Shown here: one piece after another, positions 9,435 to 17,654 of the stretch
Position numbering within the stretch: the first letter of the stretch is position 1
Layout of the letters: the number at the start of each line of letters is the position of its first letter
Assembly (NCBI GenBank): GCA_913048525.1
Contig: CAJWWP010000006.1
Location: forward strand, 1-60,551
Direction: 5' to 3'
From: GCA-002712965 sp913048525
Lineage (GTDB): Bacteria > Chloroflexota > Dehalococcoidia > Lucifugimonadales > UBA826
Length of the DNA: 60,551 nucleotides
Position numbers and translations under genes: made by a program
The notes under the pieces: generated by a model
The model's database searches: none
What the model saw: only the letters and a program-made list of their open reading frames with translations
Told to the model about the DNA's origin: nothing

Positions 9435-9593
9435 AACCCTCTCCCAAAAAAGAATCCTGAAATAGAAGGCCCCTCATCGAGCCAAATCTCATATCTGCAT
9501 AGGATATAGAAACAGAAGGTATTATAACCGCTAGAATGAGTAGACCATAAAATCAGGAAAGAGGCTATCGTAAGAGTCCAAACCGACCTTTCA

Positions 9594-9634
9594 TTGACAC
9601 CTAATCCACGCCCAAAATAAAATGCCTAGGTGTC
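9594..9634 (+). promoter_or_regulatory. Promoter with overlapping inverted repeat before the Lrp-like gene
   Basis: TTGACA (9594-9599) and TAAAAT (9618-9623) are 18 bases apart. An 8-bp inverted repeat, GACACCTA (9596-9603) and TAGGTGTC (9627-9634), starts in the -35 and ends just after the -10, with half-site centres 31 bases apart (about three helical turns). That arrangement suits an operator. The leader also holds a small CCCGG/CCGGG hairpin at about 9656-9670. Confidence 0.6.
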
Positions 9635-9684
9635 TTACCAAATATAAGCTAGAACCCGGGCTAACCGGGAACGGAGAAAAACTT

Positions 9685-9915
9685 ATGTCAACGAAGGCAT
9701 ACATTTTGATAGAAACTGCTGTAGGTAAAACTCACGATGTGTCTGACTCTCTGACCAAATTAGAGGACGTAGTGAATGTCGACGCCGTGACAGGTCCATA
9801 TGACATAATTTCGATAGTTTCCTGTACCGACTTATCTTCGGTGGGCGAATTGGTCACTAATAAAATACACACGATCCAAGGCATAGTCAGAACCGTAACC
9901 TGCCTCTCAGTGTGA
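9685..9915 (+). CDS. Stand-alone Lrp/AsnC ligand-binding domain protein
   Basis: A 76-residue protein consisting only of the alpha/beta ligand-binding (RAM) domain of Lrp/AsnC regulators: KAYILIETAVGK at the start, VTGPYDIISIV in the middle, and IQGIVRTVTCLSV at the end. There is no helix-turn-helix, so it cannot bind DNA by itself. Such proteins oligomerise and bind small molecules, often amino acids. I place the start at ATG 9685 after ACGGAG; an in-frame upstream ATG at 9622 lies inside the promoter region and adds non-family residues. It leads the acyl-CoA dehydrogenase run. Confidence 0.85.
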   Translation: MSTKAYILIETAVGKTHDVSDSLTKLEDVVNVDAVTGPYDIISIVSCTDLSSVGELVTNKIHTIQGIVRTVTCLSV

Positions 9916-9970
9916 CAGGGTAAATAAACCTAGGCGCATCCTTCCAACCACCTAAAAATAAGGGGCCAAA

Positions 9971-11140
9971 ATGAATTTTAAGTTCTCAGAGAGTGAAGAA
10001 ACCTTCAGAGAAGAATTGAGAACCTGGCTTAATACAGAGCTTGCTAACGAACCAGGGGAGAACAGCAATCCTGACTCTGACTGGGAATTCAACCTAGTGA
10101 TGAGAAGAAAGCTTGCCGACAAAGGATGGCTGACAATGGCATGGCCCGAGGAGTATGGAGGACAAAGCGCCTCTCATATGATGCAGGTTATATTTGCCGA
10201 GGAAATGTCCTACAGGAATGCTCCCGGAAGAGACGTATTTGGAACCAAAATGATGGCACCAACTTTGATGATCCATGGAACCGAGGAGCAGAAGCAACAA
10301 TTTTTACCACCTGTCTCTAAGGGGGACGTTCAGTGGTGTCAAGGATATTCCGAACCTGAGTCGGGATCTGATCTGGCATCTTTACAAACGAGAGCTGTTG
10401 AAGATGGAGATGACTTCATCGTCAACGGCACAAAAGTCTGGACGTCAGGAGCTCATAGAGCCGATCACATCATGGTGCTAACAAGAACAGACCCTGACGC
10501 TCCTAAACATAGAGGTATCAGCTTTTTACTGTGTGACATGAACACTCCTGGTATCACCGTAAATCCAATCATAAACATGGCTGGGGACCATAGCTTCAAT
10601 ATGGTTACGTTCGAGGACGTTAGAATTCCGAAAAGAAATTTGGTTGGAGAACAAAACAGAGGTTGGTATGTAGGAGCAACTCTACTAGATTTTGAAAGAT
10701 CAGGTGTTGATTACTCAGCAAGCGCAAAACGGACTCTGGAAGAACTAGTAGATTTCGCTAAGTCCAACTATAAAAATGGGGCGTTGCTTTCAAATGATCC
10801 AATCACTAGAAATAGGTTATCCGACCTGGCTATCGAGGTGGAAGTAAGCAAACTCATCTCTTATAACATAGCTTGGATGCAAGGACAGGGGCTAGTCCCA
10901 AATAAAGAAGCCTCAATGGGTAAAGTTCTTGGAACAGAACTTCAACAACATGTTAGTGAAACAGGAATGCACATGCTGGGAATGCACGGCCAGTTGGAAC
11001 CGGGATCAAAGCACGTACCACTGCAAGGTAAAATCGAACACATGTATTTGACCGATGTATCACAAACGATCCAGGCAGGCACATCCGAGATACAGCGAAA
11101 TATCATTGCAACAAGAGGATTAGGCCTACCAAGAGGATAA
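9971..11140 (+). CDS. Acyl-CoA dehydrogenase (first of three)
   Basis: A 389-residue FAD enzyme that introduces the alpha-beta double bond in an acyl-CoA. The N-terminal helical domain is followed by the FAD/substrate segment GYSEPESGSDLAS (125-137), the middle beta domain, and the C-terminal helical domain ending GTSEIQRNIIATRGLG. The Glu at the medium-chain position just before GTS is replaced by Ala. Glu242 in DFERSG lies where isovaleryl-CoA and long-chain dehydrogenases carry their catalytic base, so the enzyme is probably active. Substrate length or branching is unknown. It is 24 bases upstream of a close paralogue. Confidence 0.93.
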   Translation: MNFKFSESEETFREELRTWLNTELANEPGENSNPDSDWEFNLVMRRKLADKGWLTMAWPEEYGGQSASHMMQVIFAEEMSYRNAPGRDVFGTKMMAPTLMIHGTEEQKQQFLPPVSKGDVQWCQGYSEPESGSDLASLQTRAVEDGDDFIVNGTKVWTSGAHRADHIMVLTRTDPDAPKHRGISFLLCDMNTPGITVNPIINMAGDHSFNMVTFEDVRIPKRNLVGEQNRGWYVGATLLDFERSGVDYSASAKRTLEELVDFAKSNYKNGALLSNDPITRNRLSDLAIEVEVSKLISYNIAWMQGQGLVPNKEASMGKVLGTELQQHVSETGMHMLGMHGQLEPGSKHVPLQGKIEHMYLTDVSQTIQAGTSEIQRNIIATRGLGLPRG

Positions 11141-11164
11141 CTGTAAATCACACAGGGGGGAAAA

Positions 11165-12337
11165 ATGGATTTTAAGTTCGACACCGTCGAAGAAGAATTC
11201 AGATCAGAAGTCAGACAATTCATAGACAAAGAGCTTCCTTGGAACTGGCGCGAGGAAGATCTCGATGCAGAGGATGAAGTTGATTCCATCAAGGTGATGG
11301 AATTCAAAAAGAAACTCGGAGAACAAGGATGGCTAACCATGGCATGGCCCACCGAATATGGTGGCCAGTCAGCAACACACATGAGGCAAGTAGTTTTCAA
11401 TGAAGAAATGGCATATCGGGGAATTCCAGCTGGAGATGCGGGAGTGAGAATGGTGGGCCCTATACTCATGTTGTACGGGACGGATGAGCAGAAGGAGCAA
11501 TTTTTGCCCAAAATTGCCAATGCTGAAATCAACTGGTCCCAAGGCTATTCTGAACCAGATTCAGGTTCGGACTTGGCATCTTTGCAAACGAGAGCTGTCG
11601 AAGATGGAGATGACTTTGTAGTAAGCGGATCGAAAATCTGGAACTCTGCCCATGCAGGTTCTGACTGGATGTTTATGTTGGTTCGCACGGATCCCGATGC
11701 TCCCAAGCATCGAGGTATCAGTTTCGTACTTTCAGAGTTAGAAACAGACGGAGTCACGGTGGAGCGTATACCTATGATGTGGGAGGCTTATCGAGGTCTG
11801 GTCACATTTGATAATGTCAGGGTTCCTAAAAAGAACCTAGTGGGAGAGCTTAACCGAGGTTGGTATGTAGGAGCCGCCCTCCTGGACTTTGAGCGCTCGG
11901 GTGTTGATAGACCAGCTAGAGCCAAGAGAATACTTGAAGATCTAGTTGAATTCGCAAAGAAGAACCAAAAGAACGGAACTCCACTAGCTAATGATCCTGT
12001 AATACGAAGAGAGCTAGCAGACCTGGCAGTTCAAATAGAGACTGCCAGATTGATGTGCTACAACGTGGCATGGATGCAAAGTCAGGGTCAAATACCCAAC
12101 ATGGAAGCCTCTATAACCAAGGTATACGGAACCGAAATGATGAATCGCCTTTATGGCTTGGGAGTTAAGATGATGGGACTACATGGACAGTTAGACCCAG
12201 GCTCAAAATGGGCTCCCTTACAAGGCCGTATAGAAAATGCTTGGCTGAGATCGTTCGGGGGAATGGTTGCAGCCGGAACTTCAGAAATACAGAGAAACGT
12301 GGTGGCCCAAAGAGGCCTTGGGCTCCCAAGGGGCTAA
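11165..12337 (+). CDS. Acyl-CoA dehydrogenase (second of three)
   Basis: A 390-residue paralogue of the preceding gene with the same layout: GYSEPDSGSDLAS (127-139), KHRGISF, the middle beta domain, Glu243 in DFERSG as the likely base, and the C-terminal GTSEIQRNVVAQRGLGLPRG. Protein similarity to the first copy is high across the core. One stretch of 43 bases (11574-11616) differs from 10374-10416 at only two positions. A local duplication is the simplest reading. The two may form homotetramers with different acyl preference, or a mixed complex. Confidence 0.93.
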   Translation: MDFKFDTVEEEFRSEVRQFIDKELPWNWREEDLDAEDEVDSIKVMEFKKKLGEQGWLTMAWPTEYGGQSATHMRQVVFNEEMAYRGIPAGDAGVRMVGPILMLYGTDEQKEQFLPKIANAEINWSQGYSEPDSGSDLASLQTRAVEDGDDFVVSGSKIWNSAHAGSDWMFMLVRTDPDAPKHRGISFVLSELETDGVTVERIPMMWEAYRGLVTFDNVRVPKKNLVGELNRGWYVGAALLDFERSGVDRPARAKRILEDLVEFAKKNQKNGTPLANDPVIRRELADLAVQIETARLMCYNVAWMQSQGQIPNMEASITKVYGTEMMNRLYGLGVKMMGLHGQLDPGSKWAPLQGRIENAWLRSFGGMVAAGTSEIQRNVVAQRGLGLPRG

Positions 12338-12394
12338 AGTGTTTTTGACGCACATAGCGTTTGATTTTAACGAACCAAAAGGGAAGTAAATGAC

Positions 12395-13519
12395 ATGGAT
12401 CTAGGACTGAATGAAGCTCAACAGATGCTAAAGAACTCCGCACAGGAATTCCTGGAAGCTGAGTGCCCTGATACTTATGTGAGAGAGATGGAAGAGGACG
12501 AGAATGGATACACAACAGAAATGTGGCAAAAACTAGCTGAACAAGGCTGGCTAGGTCTAATTATCCCTGAGAAATATGGGGGAGTCGAACTAGAATTCCA
12601 AGATCTGACCATTCTATTGGAAGAGATGGGACGCTTTATGTTGCCTGGACCCTATTTCTCTAACGTTGTTCTTGGCGGAATGTCTATTATGGACTCTGGG
12701 ACAGAGGAGCAAAAACAGGAATATTTACCTCGTATAGCAGAAGGACAAATAATTGTTACCTTGGCGCTGAACGAGCCCAGCGGACGCTGGGATCCTGAGG
12801 GCATCGAGTTGACTGCTACTGAGACTGGAGGTAAATATGCCCTCAATGGAACGAAATTATTTGTGCCCAATGCCCACATTTCTGACTATATCGTTGTGGT
12901 CGCAAGGACTGGAGATGGCGAAGATGACATAAGTCTATTCATCCTTCCATCCCAATCCAATGGAGTCAACCAAACCCTTCTTAAGACGATCGCATCCGAC
13001 AGACAATCAGAAGTGACTTTCGATAACGTAGAACTCCCAGCATCATCCCTTTTAGGCGAGAAAAATCGTGGTTGGCAAACCATTGAGAAAGTTCTCAAAT
13101 GGGGAGCCATAGGTAAGTGCGCAGAGATGTCTGGTGGAGGCCAATCCGTTCTTGACATGACCGTGGAATATGCAAAGCAAAGGACACAATTCGGCAGACC
13201 GATTGGAACATTTCAAGCCATACAACACCACTGCGCAAACATGGCAACCGACGTAGAAGGAGCTAAGTTCATAACTTATCAGGCCGCCTGGATGCTGTCT
13301 GAAGGACTTCCAGCTGACCGAGAGGTAGCTATGGCCAAAGCCTGGGTGAGTGACGCATACAAAAGAGTATGTGCATTAGGACACCAGTCACATGGTGCTA
13401 TTGGATTTACAAAAGAACACAATATGCAACTATATTCTAGAAGGGCTAAAGCAGCTGAACTTGCTTTCGGCGACTCCGACTTACACCTCGATAAAGTAGC
13501 CGAGATAATTGGATTGTAG
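12395..13519 (+). CDS. Acyl-CoA dehydrogenase-like protein, probable non-catalytic subunit
   Basis: A 374-residue acyl-CoA dehydrogenase fold (N-terminal helical domain, QRTQFGRPIGTFQAIQHHCA in the C-terminal domain) but eroded at functional sites. The YSEPxSGSD segment reads LNEPSGRWDPEG. The DFERSG glutamate position is WGAIGK. The C-terminal YEGTSEIQR block is replaced by RRAKAAELAFGD. Both known base positions are therefore empty. In actinobacteria, similar divergent partners form alpha2beta2 dehydrogenases with an active subunit. By position, this one could pair with either upstream enzyme. It starts 57 bases after the second gene. Confidence 0.85.
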   Translation: MDLGLNEAQQMLKNSAQEFLEAECPDTYVREMEEDENGYTTEMWQKLAEQGWLGLIIPEKYGGVELEFQDLTILLEEMGRFMLPGPYFSNVVLGGMSIMDSGTEEQKQEYLPRIAEGQIIVTLALNEPSGRWDPEGIELTATETGGKYALNGTKLFVPNAHISDYIVVVARTGDGEDDISLFILPSQSNGVNQTLLKTIASDRQSEVTFDNVELPASSLLGEKNRGWQTIEKVLKWGAIGKCAEMSGGGQSVLDMTVEYAKQRTQFGRPIGTFQAIQHHCANMATDVEGAKFITYQAAWMLSEGLPADREVAMAKAWVSDAYKRVCALGHQSHGAIGFTKEHNMQLYSRRAKAAELAFGDSDLHLDKVAEIIGL

Positions 13520-13657
13520 TCCTAAAAAACTAAGATATTCTAGTAAAAGTTCTCCTTAAAGATCTGTCAGGGAGTATTTTTTTGACACATCCAACAAAAA
13601 CGAAAATGTGATCAACTTGATATGCTTACCTTATGATTCTCTGCGAGGCAAAATAGC

Positions 13658-14539
13658 TTGGACACCTCAAAGTCTTTTCACGTCATATGTGAAGATATTT
13701 TCAAGATTTATAAGGTTGCGAATCTTGAAGTCGTTGCCTTGAGGGGTCTTGATCTTAAAGTCCGACATAGCGAAGTAGTAGCTATTGTTGGAGCCAGCGG
13801 AAGCGGAAAAAGCACGCTGCTGAATATACTCGCAGGATACGACCATCCTTCCGCAGGGAACATATTCGTTGGGACTCGAAATTTATTGCAGATGAATTCC
13901 AAAGATGTTGAAGAATACCGTCGATCGGAAATTGGGTTCATATGGCAACAAACTAACAGAAATCTTTTTCCATACCTGACGGCACTTGAAAATGTCACTT
14001 TGCCAATGATGTTGACGGATGAAACCCAAATAAACAGAGATCGTCGAGGCTCTGAACTACTAGAAATGGTTGGTTTATCTCACAGGTCCAAACATACTCC
14101 AGACAAACTTTCCGGCGGAGAGCAACAGCGAGTTGCTATTGCAGTGGCCCTGTCAAATAATCCCAACCTACTACTGGCCGACGAACCAACCGGGGAGTTG
14201 GATGACCAAACCGCCTCCGAAATCCTAGACTTATTCGGTATTGTAAACAGGGAATTAGGAACCACCATACTCATAGTGACCCATGATCCTGACATCGCCT
14301 ACAAAGTGGGTCGAGTTGTACTGATACGTGATGGCAAAACATCCACTGAAATACAACGTAAAGCACAATACAACGGCATTTCTGGAATAGCAGAGACTGA
14401 GCAGGATTTGGAAGAGTTTGTATTGGTCGACGGTAGCGGAAGAATACAAATCCCTAAGGAACTATTGAATCATCTAAGCATCGAGGAAAGAGCTAAAATA
14501 AGATTATCATCTGATGGGATCATCATCACCAACGATTAA
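13658..14539 (+). CDS. ABC transporter ATP-binding protein with AbrB-like C-terminal tail
   Basis: A 293-residue LolD/MacB-type nucleotide-binding protein. Walker A is GASGSGKS (45-52), the signature is LSGGEQQR (151-158), and Walker B is LLLADEPTGELD. After the core (about 1-235), residues 253-293 read like a swapped-hairpin AbrB/MazE module: VLVDGSGRIQIPKELLNHL. The start is TTG at 13658 with GAGG ten bases upstream. It is followed after 33 bases by a second ATPase of the same type, but no FtsX-like permease is present. It could serve a permease coded elsewhere or have a soluble role. Confidence 0.88.
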   Translation: MDTSKSFHVICEDIFKIYKVANLEVVALRGLDLKVRHSEVVAIVGASGSGKSTLLNILAGYDHPSAGNIFVGTRNLLQMNSKDVEEYRRSEIGFIWQQTNRNLFPYLTALENVTLPMMLTDETQINRDRRGSELLEMVGLSHRSKHTPDKLSGGEQQRVAIAVALSNNPNLLLADEPTGELDDQTASEILDLFGIVNRELGTTILIVTHDPDIAYKVGRVVLIRDGKTSTEIQRKAQYNGISGIAETEQDLEEFVLVDGSGRIQIPKELLNHLSIEERAKIRLSSDGIIITND

Positions 14540-14572
14540 AATCATATAACAAAGCGTTGCTGCAGAGAATTT

Positions 14573-15295
14573 ATGGATACCGACCAGACTCCACTGATTG
14601 AAGCGACCAATATTTCAAAGTCCTACCTTGTTGGGTCTCAGACTGTGAATGTCATACAGTCTGTCACAGTACAAATAGATCCAGGTGAATTTGTGGCGAT
14701 CGTCGGTAGATCTGGATCAGGAAAAACAACCCTCCTCAACTTACTCGCAGGTCTAGACCAACCTAACTCAGGGAAAGTGTTGGTTAGAGGGGTAGATATC
14801 GCTGGTATGTCTGATAATCAACTCACTGACATCAGGAGAAGCGTGATTGGATTCATATTTCAATCTTTTGGTCTGCTGCCTCTTTTGTCAGCTTTTGAAA
14901 ATGTAGAACTTCCCTTACGAATCAGTGGGATAAATATGGCCGATAGACAGATCAAAACTAGAAATGCTTTAGAGATGGTGGGTCTTTGGAGCCGAGCTAA
15001 TCATAGACCCTACGAACTTTCTGGGGGAGAACAACAAAGAGTTTCAATAGCCAGAGCGGTAGTAAATGAACCTCCGCTTATCCTTGCCGATGAGCCAACT
15101 GGGGAGCTTGACTCCAATAATGCCAAAGATATTTTCGGACTGTTCAAAGAAATGGTCAGTGGTCAGGGAATAAGCATCATGTGTGCAACACACGATTCCA
15201 CCCTGTTATCCATGGCAGATGGCGTAAAAGAACTTAAAAACGGATCACTGTTCACAGATACCTCAGATAAAAGCGCCCATCGCTTTAGAAAGTAA
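14573..15295 (+). CDS. ABC transporter ATP-binding protein (LolD/MacB type)
   Basis: A 240-residue single ATPase domain. Walker A is GRSGSGKT (45-52), with the Q-loop in FIFQSFGLLP, the signature LSGGEQQR and Walker B LILADEPTGELD, then the switch His in CATHD. The LolD/MacB/FtsE class normally pairs with FtsX-like permeases for lipoprotein or peptide export, or for envelope stress. No permease adjoins it. It lacks the AbrB-like tail of the preceding ATPase; together they could form a heterodimeric pair. Confidence 0.92.
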   Translation: MDTDQTPLIEATNISKSYLVGSQTVNVIQSVTVQIDPGEFVAIVGRSGSGKTTLLNLLAGLDQPNSGKVLVRGVDIAGMSDNQLTDIRRSVIGFIFQSFGLLPLLSAFENVELPLRISGINMADRQIKTRNALEMVGLWSRANHRPYELSGGEQQRVSIARAVVNEPPLILADEPTGELDSNNAKDIFGLFKEMVSGQGISIMCATHDSTLLSMADGVKELKNGSLFTDTSDKSAHRFRK

Positions 15296-15348
15296 CCAAG
15301 TATTTAGTTGTCTAAAACCCATGGTATTTCAATTTCTCCTGAGTTAAA

Positions 15349-15380
15349 GTTTCGCTATTCCCTGTGCAGTTTTGCGAAAC
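15349..15380. repeat. Inverted repeat in the ABC downstream region
   Basis: GTTTCGC (15349-15355) and GCGAAAC (15374-15380) form a 7-bp inverted repeat with an 18-base spacer, between the second ATPase and the next open frame. There is no T run after it, so it is not a standard terminator. It may be a regulator site or mRNA structure. Confidence 0.35.
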
Positions 15381-15421
15381 GGGTGTGACTTGCTAGCTAG
15401 AAACTTAGTGGGAAGGCACGA

Positions 15422-15781
15422 TTGCGTCAGCACAATAAACTCTCCGAATCGGTTAGTCACAAATTATCAGAATATTTAGATATGCCACTTACTGATGGTG
15501 GAGGAAAAGTTTCTCGAAGTCATCAGGAGTCTGTGGTCTGCTATTCTTATTTATGTCATTTGGCACAAAGTTGTTCGGAAAAAAAACATCGCCCAACAAA
15601 AGTTCTTGTTCGAAAGTGTCGTCGGTTTGAATCAAAAGATTCAACGGATTCTCCTGAATTATCCGACTTGGCATTAGACATTCTTGCCCAGCATAGATCT
15701 GGTGGGAAATTGTTAGGATCAAAAACTTTAGAGCTCCTCGATAGGCTAAGACCTAACGGCCCTATTAAACCGAAGGTATAA
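15422..15781 (+). CDS. Hypothetical protein, doubtful
   Basis: A 119-residue open frame, TTG start, with a good GGAAGG site five bases upstream. The product is hydrophilic, rich in Ser, Lys and Arg, with a few Cys and His residues and a helical C-terminus (LSDLALDILAQHRSGG). I recognise no family. Overlapping frames exist on both strands (for example 15495-15677 plus, 15489-15722 minus), so the frame could be wrong or a decayed gene. If it is not a gene, 15296-15823 is an untranscribed or noncoding stretch with only the inverted repeat at 15349-15380. Confidence 0.4.
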   Translation: MRQHNKLSESVSHKLSEYLDMPLTDGGGKVSRSHQESVVCYSYLCHLAQSCSEKKHRPTKVLVRKCRRFESKDSTDSPELSDLALDILAQHRSGGKLLGSKTLELLDRLRPNGPIKPKV

Positions 15782-15823
15782 TTCCAATTCGAATTACTTT
15801 TATTTATATTGGGAGCTTTTCAA

Positions 15824-16591
15824 ATGGGTTCATCTCTATTCGATCTTTCTGGTAGAACTGCTTTAGTGACTGGTGGTAACGGGGGTATTGGTTACGGAAT
15901 TGCCAAGGGTCTAGCAGACGCCGGGGCCAGCATAGTTGTTGCAGCCCGAAACCAAGCAAAAACTGAAGAGGCGGTAAAAGCTTTACAGCAAAACGGAAGC
16001 AAGGCTAAAGGCATACACGTTGATGTATCTAATGAAAAATCCATAAAGAGCATGGTTAAGAATAGTTTAGAACTCACTGGAAAGATAGATATACTCGTCA
16101 ATAATGCTGGCATTGGAATACGCAAACTCCCCCATGAATATAAGTTAGACGATTGGAGTAAAGTCATCGATATTAATCTCACTGGATCCTTTCTCTGTGC
16201 TAGAGAATTACACAGCCATATGAAGGCCATTGGCGGTGGCAAAATCATAAACATTGGATCTATGACCTCTATTTTCGGCCTGGACTGGGCTGTCGCATAT
16301 GCTTCAAGTAAAGGCGGCGTAGTCCAACTTACGAAAACCCTTGCTGTCTCCTGGGCACAAGACAATATCCAAGCAAACACTATACTCCCAGGCTGGATCC
16401 ACACCGACCTTACAAGTGGAATAAAAAACAATTTTAAAACTCGATACGAACACATACTCTCGCGTATACCAGACGATAGATGGGGGGAGCCAGACGATCT
16501 TGCAGGTACGGCCGTGTTCCTTTCCAGCGCCGCCTCCAATTATGTAACAGGCGTATCTATACCAGTCGACGGCGGTTACACTTCTTTCTAA
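15824..16591 (+). CDS. SDR family oxidoreductase (gluconate 5-dehydrogenase/FabG-like)
   Basis: A 255-residue short-chain dehydrogenase with an intact TGGNGGIG cofactor loop (16-23), NNAG (93-96), Ser146, Tyr159 and Lys163. The C-terminus has the usual TGVSIPVDGGYTSF. The branch resembles gluconate or 2-deoxygluconate dehydrogenases and 3-oxoacyl-ACP reductases, but the substrate is open. The frame extends upstream to TTG 15809; ATG 15824, eight bases after GGGAG, is the better start. It stands alone between the doubtful frame and a 241-base gap. Confidence 0.92.
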   Translation: MGSSLFDLSGRTALVTGGNGGIGYGIAKGLADAGASIVVAARNQAKTEEAVKALQQNGSKAKGIHVDVSNEKSIKSMVKNSLELTGKIDILVNNAGIGIRKLPHEYKLDDWSKVIDINLTGSFLCARELHSHMKAIGGGKIINIGSMTSIFGLDWAVAYASSKGGVVQLTKTLAVSWAQDNIQANTILPGWIHTDLTSGIKNNFKTRYEHILSRIPDDRWGEPDDLAGTAVFLSSAASNYVTGVSIPVDGGYTSF

Positions 16592-16832
16592 CAGCCACTG
16601 ATGAAACTTATATTTCTTTAGTATTCAGTTTGAATTATGGATTGCACAAATTCCAAAGTCCGAAAAACTCAGAATGCTAGATATCATATCTACTTACTAG
16701 CAAAACCATTGGTCGTTTCGGTGCTCCGGTAACTAATCCACAATTTCTCATGGGTACAATATATCTATCTTTCCACCATGGACAACCGACCAAAAATACC
16801 TGGATGAATATAAATTGAACCTGGGAGCTGAT

Positions 16833-17621
16833 ATGGCAGACGAAATACTTTTAGAAATTCATAACAAAGTTGCAAATATAACTTTCAACCGACCAGATCA
16901 GCATAACGCTATAGCTTATGATGGGTGGTTGCAATTGATCGATATAGTCAGCCAAATAAAATTAGATCCAGATATCAGGGTTGTTGTTTTTTCCGGTGCT
17001 GGTTCCCGCTCTTTCTCTGCAGGGGCAGACATCAAGGATTTTGACTCTCACCGTTATGATTCTGCTTCATCGAAAGTATATTCCGAAGCATTTGATGGAG
17101 CTTTGGATGAAATTGAGACCCTACCCATGCCAACGATCTCAAAAATCAGAGGAATCTGCGTCGGTGGCGGATGTGAATTATCAATGGCTACAGATATAAG
17201 AATTGCATCAGAAGACAGCAAATTCGGAATCCCCGTAGCAAAGCTTGGAATACTGGTAGGCTATCGAGAAATGAAACGTCTAATAAATCTGGTCGGGCAA
17301 GGTAACGCTTCTTACATACTTTTGTCAGGGAGGATAGTTGGAGCCAAAGAAGCCGAACGTATGGGGTTGATTACTAAGACGGTTTCCAATGACAGTCTTG
17401 ATGAGGCAGTGAAGAAATTAATAGCTGAGATGGTACCACTAGCTCCTCTTTCTCAATCAAGACACAAAGAAATACTACAAAAAGTATTAAGCAACCAATC
17501 CCTTGAGGGATTTACCACTGAAGAAGCACATCTCCCATTCACAAATTTCGATAGTCAAGATTTCAATGAAGGAAAGTCAGCCTTTGTTGACAGAAGAAGT
17601 CCAATATTTAAAGGACTGTAG
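16833..17621 (+). CDS. Enoyl-CoA hydratase/isomerase (crotonase) family protein
   Basis: A 262-residue crotonase. The oxyanion-hole segments are visible as FSAGADIKDF (first Gly/Ala site) and CVGGGCELSMATDIRIAS (second). It would hydrate, isomerise or otherwise process an enoyl-CoA. The first catalytic Glu position of classical hydratases reads GILVGYREMKRL here, so isomerase or another activity is possible. ATG 16833 follows GGGAG; the frame's TTG at 16815 is less likely. The 241-base gap upstream (16592-16832) holds a TACAAT at about 16754 but no clear -35. It converges on the S9 peptidase gene. Confidence 0.9.
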   Translation: MADEILLEIHNKVANITFNRPDQHNAIAYDGWLQLIDIVSQIKLDPDIRVVVFSGAGSRSFSAGADIKDFDSHRYDSASSKVYSEAFDGALDEIETLPMPTISKIRGICVGGGCELSMATDIRIASEDSKFGIPVAKLGILVGYREMKRLINLVGQGNASYILLSGRIVGAKEAERMGLITKTVSNDSLDEAVKKLIAEMVPLAPLSQSRHKEILQKVLSNQSLEGFTTEEAHLPFTNFDSQDFNEGKSAFVDRRSPIFKGL

Positions 17622-17654
17622 TCAGTCAAAATATACTATTAAAAAAGAATATAA

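Noticed and set aside
10942..11532. 196-residue minus-strand open frame inside the acyl-CoA dehydrogenases
   Set aside because: It is antisense to two clear coding genes, is Ser/Pro-rich without family features and has no ribosome binding site.
15892..16539. 215-residue minus-strand open frame across the SDR gene
   Set aside because: It mirrors a gene with an intact catalytic triad and shows no domain of its own.
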